The notes beneath the pieces are model-generated. The model was not told the DNA's origin, ran no database searches, and was given only the letters and a program-made list of their open reading frames with translations. A program made the translations under genes and the position numbers. A stretch of DNA of 10,323 nt from Chloroflexota bacterium (GTDB taxonomy: Bacteria > Chloroflexota > Dehalococcoidia > Dehalococcoidales > JAUYDJ01), in the NCBI GenBank assembly GCA_030690025.1, contig JAUYDJ010000160.1, forward strand, positions 1 to 10,323. Direction: 5' to 3'. Shown in pieces: positions 1 to 6,031 of this stretch (positions are counted from its first letter, which is position 1; each line of letters opens with the position of its first letter).

Positions 1-23
1 TTACGGTATTATTTGCATTTGGT

Positions 24-116
24 TGTCATTGCGAGCCCCGACCTGTCGGGATGAAGCAATCCCGATAAATCAAAGTTTGAGATTGCTTCGAGGGCGTCCG
101 CCCTCTCGCAATGACA
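24..116. repeat. Palindromic interspersed repeat (MITE/REP-like) with several nested hairpins
   Basis: The outer arms TGTCATTGCGAG (24-35) and CTCGCAATGACA (105-116) are perfect 12-bp inverted repeats. Inside them are a CCCGAC/GTCGGG hairpin (37-50), a second stem GAAGCAATC (53-61) with GATTGCTTC (81-89), and a GAGGGC/GCCCTC hairpin (90-105). Folded, this gives a three-armed, cloverleaf-like structure. I recognise the GTCATTGCGAG...GAAGCAATC pattern as a dispersed non-coding repeat seen in many bacterial genomes and metagenome bins; this is recall, not a search. It carries no transposase, so any mobility would have to come from elsewhere. It sits upstream of the putative promoter of the first operon and probably marks an intergenic boundary. 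Confidence 0.8.
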
Positions 117-166
117 GATTTAAGATAGCAACAACCAAAACCGAAGAGAACCCAGGTAAACCAAAC

Positions 167-193
167 TTGACAGCAAGGCCCGTCTCGTATAAC
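167..193 (+). promoter_or_regulatory. Possible sigma70-type promoter for the Mo hydroxylase-DUF1445-UbiD operon
   Basis: A perfect -35 TTGACA (167-172) is followed after 15 bases by TATAAC (188-193). The spacer is shorter than the usual 16-18, so this is weaker evidence than for the two TRAP promoters. It would start transcription near base 200 and leave a leader of about 100 bases before the first gene. I see no clear operator or riboswitch in 194-302. There is only a small CCACT/AGTGG inverted repeat near 210-238 and a stray GGAGG near 238 with no start codon at a useful distance. Confidence 0.45.
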
Positions 194-302
194 CTATTGC
201 TATGCGTTTTCCACTTACCAGTGCCCCTTAAATCAGTGGAGGCAAATTAAGCCGCACTCCCTTTTCAGAAGAGCAAAGCTCGGATAAACACAAGGAGGTC
301 CA

Positions 303-2597
303 ATGGCAGAGTATTCGGTTATTGGCAAGAGCGTGCTGCGTGTGGATGCGCTGGACAAGGTGACCGGCACTGCCGTTTACTCCACTGACATCAAGCTACC
401 GGGAATGCTCACCGGCAAGATAAAGACCAGCCCCTGCGCCTTTGCCCGCATTCTTTCCGTCAATACTAAAAAAGCCCGCAGCTTGCCCGGCGTCAAGGCC
501 GTTATTACCGCCCATGATGTCAGCCAGTTCCCCTACGGCCCGGTTATCGCCGATGAGCTCCCCCTTGCCGATAGCTACGCCCGCTACGAGGGCGATGCCA
601 TTGCCGCTGTAGCCGCCATTGACGAAGAGACTGCCGCCCAAGCCCTCGACCTTATCGAGGTCGAATATGAAGAGCTGACCCCGCTCCTCGACCCATTGAA
701 AGCAATGGCGCCGGATGCCCCGGCCATACACCCGGAAAGGGAAGACGTCAAACAAAACATCGCCTACCATGCCGAGTATGTCCGCGGCGAGGGCGAGGCC
801 GCCTTCAAATACGCCGATGTCATCGTGGAGGACCATTTTACCACCCAGATACAGCACCAGGGCTACCTGGAACCGCAGGCCTGCGTCACCCAGTGGGACG
901 CCTCGGGTAAGCTCACCATCTGGGGTTCCACGCAGGCCCCATTCCGGGTCAGGAGCATGCTGGCCACGGCCATGGGCATCCCCGAGCACCGCATCCGCAT
1001 GATTCAGCCTTACCTTGGGGGAGGTTTCGGCGGCAAGACCTACCTCCATCCCCACTTCCCCATTTGCGCCTACCTCTCCCGGGCGGCGGGTAGACCGGTG
1101 AGACTCGTCTACACCCGTGAAGAGGACTTTATCCAGGCCCGTCCCCGCATGATAGAGATTATTGATGTGCGCATGGGCTTTAAGAAAGACGGCACCATGG
1201 TCGCCAAGAGCGTGAACGTAATTGGCGATGGCGGGGCTTACGTGGGCGCCACCCCCAATATCATTACCACCTCCATAATCCGCCCTGACTGTATCTACCG
1301 GCTGGCCAATATCAAGGCCGTGGCCAACGTGGTCTATACCAACACCATTCCCAAATCGCCCTTCCGCGGCTACGGCAACCCGGAGATGCTCTTTGCCACC
1401 GAATCATTGATAGACATGGCCGCCGAAAAGCTGGGGCTTGACCCTATGGAAGTAAGGCTGAAGAACTGCTCCCAGAAGGGGGATACTACCGTTCACGGCT
1501 GGATTTTGAATACCTGCGGCCTGGAGGACTCCATACGGCTGGCGGCGCAGCAAGCCGACTGGAAAAACAAGCGGCAGAAGCCAGCGCCATACCACGGCAT
1601 CGGCATGGCCTGTCAGGTGCATGTTGCCGGGAACCGGGCGGTAGCCAAAGAGTATGATGGCTCCGCCGCCATTATTAATGTAGACCAGTACGGCAAAGTT
1701 AAGCTTATTTCCGGAGAGAGTGAGCTGGGACAGGGTATGCTCACCGTTTTCGCCCAGATGGCCGCCGAGGAGATGGGCATGGATATGGCCGATGTCCAGG
1801 TCCTGCCCTACATAGACAGTGATTTCTCGCCCACTGGCCACGGCAGCTCCGCCAGCCGCGTGACCACGCTGGGCGGTAACGCCGTCCGCCTGGCCGCCCG
1901 CGATGCCCGCCGGCAGCTGATTGAGCATGCTGCCCAGAAACTGGGCGTCAAGGCGGACGACCTGGAAATCAAGAACAGCAAATTCGTCGCCAAGAGCTCG
2001 CAGCAAGAGCTGGCCGCCGTTAAAGACATCGCCCGGGACACGGTGCTCCGGAAGCTGGGCGGCGTCCCCATCATCGGCAAGGGCGAATATGTTGTCCCCG
2101 CCAACGTGGTCATGCCGGACCGGACCACCAAGTACGGCAACTACGCCGTCGCCTACGCCTTCAGCGCGCAGGTAGCCGAGGTCGCGGTTGACCCGGAGAC
2201 GGGTAAGGTAACCGTGCTCAATGTCTGGGTCGGCGAGGACATCGGCAAAGCCCTGAATCCCAAATTGTGCGAAGGACAGATTGAGGGCGGGGTAGTTCAG
2301 GGCATGGGTTACGCCCTGAGTGAAAACTATGTCTACGATAAAGAGGGCAAGCTCCTTAACCGCAACTTCACCGACTATAAGATGCCCCTCTTTGCCAACA
2401 CTCCCGGCGTCCATTCCATCTGGGTAGAGACCAATGAACCGGGCGGCCCCTTTGGCGGCAAAAGCATCGGCGAGCCAGCCATGAACCCCACCGCCGTGGC
2501 CATTGCCAATGCCGTTTGCCATGCCACCGGGGTGCGCATTAAAGACCTGCCCATCACACCGGAAAAGCTGCTGGCCGCCTTAAAAGCGAAAAAATAG
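303..2597 (+). CDS. Xanthine dehydrogenase-family molybdopterin-binding (large) subunit
   Basis: This is the catalytic large subunit of a molybdenum hydroxylase, the family that includes xanthine dehydrogenase, 4-hydroxybenzoyl-CoA reductase, furoyl-CoA dehydrogenase and CoxL. It is 764 residues, about the usual length for a separate large subunit. An a/b hammerhead domain spans about 15-125, followed by two molybdopterin-binding domains (about 150-390 and 420-735). Visible motifs are GYLEPQ (187-192), GGGFGGK (239-245), FRGYGNPE (354-361), GESELGQG (471-478) and GEPAMNPTA (723-731). E724 matches the catalytic glutamate of the family. The residue after GGGFGGK is Thr rather than the purine-binding Glu of xanthine dehydrogenase, and there is no AYRCSFR loop of CO dehydrogenase. 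The substrate is therefore unknown. AAGGAGG (292-298) supports the ATG. No 2Fe-2S or FAD subunit is adjacent. It is the first gene of a tight operon. Confidence 0.93.
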   Translation: MAEYSVIGKSVLRVDALDKVTGTAVYSTDIKLPGMLTGKIKTSPCAFARILSVNTKKARSLPGVKAVITAHDVSQFPYGPVIADELPLADSYARYEGDAIAAVAAIDEETAAQALDLIEVEYEELTPLLDPLKAMAPDAPAIHPEREDVKQNIAYHAEYVRGEGEAAFKYADVIVEDHFTTQIQHQGYLEPQACVTQWDASGKLTIWGSTQAPFRVRSMLATAMGIPEHRIRMIQPYLGGGFGGKTYLHPHFPICAYLSRAAGRPVRLVYTREEDFIQARPRMIEIIDVRMGFKKDGTMVAKSVNVIGDGGAYVGATPNIITTSIIRPDCIYRLANIKAVANVVYTNTIPKSPFRGYGNPEMLFATESLIDMAAEKLGLDPMEVRLKNCSQKGDTTVHGWILNTCGLEDSIRLAAQQADWKNKRQKPAPYHGIGMACQVHVAGNRAVAKEYDGSAAIINVDQYGKVKLISGESELGQGMLTVFAQMAAEEMGMDMADVQVLPYIDSDFSPTGHGSSASRVTTLGGNAVRLAARDARRQLIEHAAQKLGVKADDLEIKNSKFVAKSSQQELAAVKDIARDTVLRKLGGVPIIGKGEYVVPANVVMPDRTTKYGNYAVAYAFSAQVAEVAVDPETGKVTVLNVWVGEDIGKALNPKLCEGQIEGGVVQGMGYALSENYVYDKEGKLLNRNFTDYKMPLFANTPGVHSIWVETNEPGGPFGGKSIGEPAMNPTAVAIANAVCHATGVRIKDLPITPEKLLAALKAKK

Positions 2598-2600
2598 GAG
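2596..2600 (+). promoter_or_regulatory. Ribosome binding site that selects a TTG start
   Basis: AGGAG (2596-2600) overlaps the TAG stop of the Mo subunit gene. It lies 5 bases before TTG at 2606. An in-frame GTG at 2600 overlaps the AGGAG itself and so cannot be served by it. The TTG also lines up better with the N-terminus of the downstream paralogue. Termination of the upstream gene and initiation of this one are probably coupled. Confidence 0.7.
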
Positions 2601-2605
2601 TGACA

Positions 2606-3445
2606 TTGGGTAACAAATTTACCGAGGCAGAAGCCGCTAAACTGGCTCCAGCCGAAATACGCCGTCTCATCCGAAACGGCGACTGGACCGGGCCGGATGA
2701 GATAGCCTGTCTCGGTTACTGGAAGGCCAACCTGGCGGTGGTGCCCGCCGATTGGGCCTATGAGTTCCTGCTCTTCGCCCAGCGCAACCCCCAGCCCTGC
2801 TGGGTAAGCGCGGCCACTGACCCGGGCAACCCCTATCCCCGGCAGCTTGCCGCTGACGCCGATGTGCGCACCGATTTGCCCCGCTACCGCGTTTTCCAGG
2901 AAGGTAAGCTCATTGATGAGCCAACCGATATCCTCAAGTACTGGCGCGATGACCTGGTCGCCTTTTTCATCGGCGCAGTGGTCAATACCACCTTTGTCTT
3001 TCAGAAAGCCAACGTCAAATACCGCTTGATTGGCGGCTACACCTCCAACATCCCCTGCGTTCCCGCCGGGCGGTTCCACTGCAGTATGGCGGTAACCTGC
3101 AGCATCTTCAAGAGCAGCTATGATGCGGTGCGCGCCATACAGATTTCGTCACGGTACCCGGATGCGCACGGCGCGCCCGTCCACATCGGCAGCCCATCTG
3201 CCATTGGCATTAAAGACCTGGCCCACCCTGACATATCCAACCTGTTAGAGGCTAAGAACCTCCAGCACCCGGAGATGCTCTCCCTGGGTTTTACGGTAGA
3301 GACTGGCGAGGTGCCCATGTTCTGGGGCGCCGGCGTTACCCCCCAGCTGGCCGCGGTAGCGGCTAAAGTCCCCTTCATGATTACCCATTATCCCGCCTGC
3401 CTGTTTATCAGCGACAAGCTCTGCGAAGAGTTTGCTCTCTTATAG
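2606..3445 (+). CDS. DUF1445 / D-glutamate cyclase-like protein, copy 1 (motif-variant)
   Basis: This 279-residue protein belongs to the DUF1445 family (YcsI-like 'putative hydro-lyase'; the eukaryotic relative DGLUCY is reported to cyclise D-glutamate to 5-oxo-D-proline). Family landmarks in order are KANLAVVP (40-47), NPQPC (61-65), DVRTDLPRYRVF (86-97), YWRDDLVAF (112-120), HGAPVHIG (188-195), GVTPQ (243-247) and MITH...FISD (258-270). The usual FWaCGVTPQ motif, as I recall it, reads FWGAGVTPQ here, with Ala242 in place of Cys. The family's GCSF-x-F-E stretch is also absent (GAVVNTTFVFQ, 123-133). It is about 70% identical by eye to the next gene, so the pair arose by tandem duplication. 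It may be a degenerate or regulatory partner. The TTG start was chosen from the ribosome binding site; GTG at 2600 is the alternative. No signal peptide is visible, so it is probably cytoplasmic. Confidence 0.85.
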   Translation: MGNKFTEAEAAKLAPAEIRRLIRNGDWTGPDEIACLGYWKANLAVVPADWAYEFLLFAQRNPQPCWVSAATDPGNPYPRQLAADADVRTDLPRYRVFQEGKLIDEPTDILKYWRDDLVAFFIGAVVNTTFVFQKANVKYRLIGGYTSNIPCVPAGRFHCSMAVTCSIFKSSYDAVRAIQISSRYPDAHGAPVHIGSPSAIGIKDLAHPDISNLLEAKNLQHPEMLSLGFTVETGEVPMFWGAGVTPQLAAVAAKVPFMITHYPACLFISDKLCEEFALL

Positions 3446-3478
3446 CTAATATTATGTAAATATAGGATAGGAGGAGAT

Positions 3479-4330
3479 ATGGCAAAACCCAAAGCTAAGC
3501 TGACCGAAGACGAAGTCGGCAAACTAAGTCCCGCCGAGATGCGCGCAGTTATCCGGCGCAAGGAATGGACCGAACCGGATGAGATGGCCTGTCTGGGCTA
3601 CTGGAAGGCCAACATGGCCATCGTGCCCAAGGACTGGGCCTACGAGTTCCTGCTCTACGCCCAGCGCAATCCCCAGCCCTGCTGGGTGGGCGCGGCCACC
3701 GACCCCGGCGACCCCTGCCCCAGACAAATAGCCAGCAAAGATGCCGATATACGCACTGACCTGCCCCGCTACCGCGTCTTCAAGGATGGCAAACTCGTTG
3801 ATGAGCCAACCGATATCATCAAATACTGGCGTGATGACCTGGTCGCTTTCTTTATCGGCGCCTTCCCCAATACGGCATGGCTCTTCCAGGGTGCCAATGT
3901 CCGCTACCGCCTGCTGGGCGCCTACACTTCCACCATACCCCTGGTCCCGGCCGGTCGTTTCCACGGCAACATGGCGGTCTCCGCCAGCATCTTCAAGACC
4001 ACCCTGGACGTCGTCCGCGCCGTCCAGATTTCGTCCCGCTACCCGGATGGGCACGGCGCGCCGGTACATATTGGCGGGCCGGAAACTATCGGTGTTAAAG
4101 ACCTCCACCACGCCGATATTATCCCCCTGCTTCCGGTCAAGAACCTGCAGCACCCGGAGATGGCCAACAAGGGCTACGACCTGGAACCGGGTGAAGTCAT
4201 GATGTGGTGGGGGTGCGGTGTCACGCCGCAGCTGGCGGCCATAGCGGCCAGGGTCCCCTTCATGATTACCCACTGGCCGGCCCATTTGTTCATAAGCGAC
4301 AAGCGTTGCGAGGAATGGTCCATACTCTAG
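3479..4330 (+). CDS. DUF1445 / D-glutamate cyclase-like protein, copy 2
   Basis: This 283-residue paralogue follows copy 1 after 33 bases, with a strong GGAGGAG (3470-3476) before its ATG. DUF1445 landmarks are KANMAIVP (43-50), NPQPC (64-68), DIRTDLPRYRVF (90-101), YWRDDLVAF (116-124), PAGRFHGNM (157-165), HGAPVHIG (192-199), GCGVTPQ (245-251) and MITH...FISD (262-274). Unlike copy 1 it keeps the motif cysteine (C246), although the preceding residues are MMWW rather than VPVFW. Like copy 1 it lacks the GCSF-x-F-E stretch (GAFPNTAWLFQ, 127-137) and the SMRP stretch of typical members. The family is linked to D-glutamate cyclisation, but these shared changes suggest another substrate. Co-transcription with a Mo hydroxylase and UbiD points to catabolism of a ring or carboxylate compound (inference). 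Confidence 0.88.
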   Translation: MAKPKAKLTEDEVGKLSPAEMRAVIRRKEWTEPDEMACLGYWKANMAIVPKDWAYEFLLYAQRNPQPCWVGAATDPGDPCPRQIASKDADIRTDLPRYRVFKDGKLVDEPTDIIKYWRDDLVAFFIGAFPNTAWLFQGANVRYRLLGAYTSTIPLVPAGRFHGNMAVSASIFKTTLDVVRAVQISSRYPDGHGAPVHIGGPETIGVKDLHHADIIPLLPVKNLQHPEMANKGYDLEPGEVMMWWGCGVTPQLAAIAARVPFMITHWPAHLFISDKRCEEWSIL

Positions 4331-4359
4331 AATCCAAAAAAGTTAGAAAGGAGAACATA

Positions 4360-5751
4360 ATGGCTAAGGACTTGAACAATTACCTCGCCTTCCTCGAGAA
4401 AAACTATCCGGAGCAGGTCTATCATGTCACCAGAGAAGTTAACCCTGAGTTTGAAGCCACCGCCATAATCGCCAAACTGGAAAAGGAGAACCGCTTCCCG
4501 GTAGTCATTTTCGACAACGTCAAGGGGTCCAAGATTCCGGTCATCATCAACATGCACGCTAATTTCCAGCGTCTCGCCATGGCCATTGGACTGCCGGCAA
4601 ACGCCGGCATACAGGACTTCATCGCTGAATACGGTAAGCGGGAAACCAGCCCAATAGACCCGGTGGTCGTTTCCTCGAAGGAAGCCCCGGTTCAGGAAGT
4701 AGTCTGGAGCGGTGATGAGGTAGACCTTTATAAACTGCCGCTGCTGAAGTACCACGGGCGGGACGCCGGCCATTATATCACTCTTGGCTACGAAATAATG
4801 CAGTACCCTGAATCCGGCAACTACAATGCCGGCATCTACCGCCTCATGCGCCAGACCAAGAACGAAATGGGCATCCAGATTTCCGAGACGGCGCACGGCC
4901 ACTATATTTTGAAGCAGTACCGCCGGGACAAGAAGGTGCTGCCCTTCGCCGTTACCATCGGCCATCATCCGGCTATTAACCTTGGTTTCCTGAGTTGGGC
5001 TCCGGGACAGGTTGACGATTTCAAGATAGCCGGGGGCATACTGGGCGAGCCGCTGCGCCTGGTCAAGTGCAAGACCGTGCCGGTCTTGGTCCCTGCCGAT
5101 GCTCAGATTGTTCTGGAATGCGAAATACGCCCCGACGAGTTCCGCGAAGAAGCCCCCTTTGGTGAGTACCCGGGCACTTACGGGCCGCAGCGCATCAATC
5201 CCGTAGTCCACGTCAAGGCTATCACCATGCGCAAGAATCCCATCTACCAGAGCTGCTTTGTGGGGCACCCGGATAACTTGCTGCTTTCCGGCCTGACCCG
5301 CTGCACTCAAATCCTGCGTGCCGCGCGGATGGCCAGCCCCACCGTCACTGCGGTCAACATGCCGCTGTCCGGCCGCTGCCGCTTTACCTGCTACGTGGCC
5401 ATGGACAAGCTCATCGAAGGCGACCCCAAGAACGTGGCCATGGCAGTTTTCGCCGCCGACCCCTTCCTGAAATATGTCTACGTCGTTGATAAAGACGTAG
5501 ATGTTTTAAGCGATTACCAGGTTATGCATGCGGTGGCCACCAGGGTACGCGCTGATTACGATACCTTTATGGTCACGCATGCCAGAGGCTCCCCCCTCGA
5601 CCCGTCATCCTACGCACCTGAAAAAGGCTATCACCTGGTAACCAAGATGGGTATAGACGCCACCCGGAAAGCCAACTATCCTGAGGAAATCGCGGTGCCC
5701 GGCACCGATGATATCAAGCTCGAGGACTACCTCGGTAAATCCAAGAGTTAG
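4360..5751 (+). CDS. UbiD-family (prenylated-FMN-dependent) decarboxylase
   Basis: This 463-residue protein is a full-length member of the UbiD family, which reversibly decarboxylates aromatic, heteroaromatic or alpha,beta-unsaturated acids using prenyl-FMN made by UbiX. The catalytic E-R-E set is visible. N156-AGIY-R161 matches the Asn/Arg cofactor-binding motif, and E264-APFG-E269 matches the paired glutamates of Fdc1 and UbiD. Other family signatures are VVDKDVDVLSDYQVMHA (375-391), ATRV (393-396) and the C-terminal MGIDATRK (430-437). AGAAAGGAGAA (4344-4354) precedes the ATG. The reading frame is open further upstream to 4204, but that stretch overlaps the DUF1445 gene out of frame and is not UbiD-like. 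The gap from the preceding gene is 29 bases. No ubiX is in the window. The substrate cannot be read from the sequence; the neighbouring Mo hydroxylase recalls furan and heteroaromatic acid pathways. Confidence 0.94.
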   Translation: MAKDLNNYLAFLEKNYPEQVYHVTREVNPEFEATAIIAKLEKENRFPVVIFDNVKGSKIPVIINMHANFQRLAMAIGLPANAGIQDFIAEYGKRETSPIDPVVVSSKEAPVQEVVWSGDEVDLYKLPLLKYHGRDAGHYITLGYEIMQYPESGNYNAGIYRLMRQTKNEMGIQISETAHGHYILKQYRRDKKVLPFAVTIGHHPAINLGFLSWAPGQVDDFKIAGGILGEPLRLVKCKTVPVLVPADAQIVLECEIRPDEFREEAPFGEYPGTYGPQRINPVVHVKAITMRKNPIYQSCFVGHPDNLLLSGLTRCTQILRAARMASPTVTAVNMPLSGRCRFTCYVAMDKLIEGDPKNVAMAVFAADPFLKYVYVVDKDVDVLSDYQVMHAVATRVRADYDTFMVTHARGSPLDPSSYAPEKGYHLVTKMGIDATRKANYPEEIAVPGTDDIKLEDYLGKSKS

Positions 5752-5785
5752 CCGGAGGAGTTCTACTTTGGAGCATGAGCCGATA

Positions 5786-5812
5786 AGAGAGGGGGCTAAA
5801 AGCCCCCTCTCT
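5786..5812 (+). terminator. Hairpin terminator after the UbiD gene
   Basis: AGAGAGGGGGCT (5786-5797) and AGCCCCCTCTCT (5801-5812) form a perfect 12-bp stem with an AAA loop, 34 bases after the UbiD stop. The sequence after the stem is a pyrimidine mix (AGACTCTCTCCCCT) rather than a T tract, so it is not a textbook intrinsic terminator. It may rely on a factor or protect the 3' end. The stem is almost identical to the clear terminator at 8994-9026, which supports a termination role. Confidence 0.7.
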
Positions 5813-5857
5813 AGACTCTCTCCCCTATCTTCCTGCCAAGGGAGTCAGGTTAACCGC

Positions 5858-5887
5858 TTGACAAGTTACACTGGAGTCTATTATTAT
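5858..5887 (+). promoter_or_regulatory. Sigma70-type promoter of the first TRAP operon
   Basis: TTGACA (5858-5863) and TATTAT (5882-5887) are separated by 18 bases. The TTGACA is part of the small palindrome CTTG-A-CAAG (5857-5865), which could be part of an operator, though this is weak. Transcription would start near 5894, giving a leader of about 138 bases before the solute-binding protein gene. In that leader I see only short purine-rich tracts (GAGGAGAG near 5930, GGGAGG near 5966) and no convincing riboswitch fold. Confidence 0.7.
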
Positions 5888-6031
5888 AGGCTACTTGTAG
5901 TTTTTCCCCGGGTTCACAACATTTTTTTCGAGGAGAGATTCCTGAATCGCTGGATACAGATACTTGGGAGGTGAAGTAGAAGTACAGGATATTATTGCAC
6001 AACCTGCGGAATAAAACCTTAGGGAGGAAAA

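Noticed and set aside
23..250. A 75-codon open frame at the left edge.
   Set aside because: Half of it lies in the palindromic repeat, it runs through the putative promoter, has no ribosome binding site and resembles no protein family.
1404..2522. A long open frame (372 codons) on the minus strand inside the Mo subunit gene.
   Set aside because: It is antisense to a clearly conserved gene, has low-complexity Gly/Ala/Val-rich composition typical of GC-rich shadow frames, and shows no recognisable motif. The same applies to minus-strand frames at 396-1055, 2375-3079, 3524-4285 and 4327-5310.
303..2597. Carbon monoxide dehydrogenase (CoxL) identity for the Mo subunit.
   Set aside because: The AYRCSFR active-site loop is missing; the corresponding loop reads PKSPFRGYGNPE.
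4204..4359. An upstream extension of the UbiD reading frame.
   Set aside because: It overlaps the DUF1445 gene in another frame, is not UbiD-like, and a good ribosome binding site serves the ATG at 4360.
5708..5974. An 88-codon frame spanning the UbiD end, hairpin and promoter.
   Set aside because: It crosses a terminator-like hairpin and a promoter, overlaps UbiD out of frame, and has no family resemblance.
5894..6031. A riboswitch in the dctP1 leader.
   Set aside because: The length would allow one, but I could not find conserved stems or a known aptamer core by eye.
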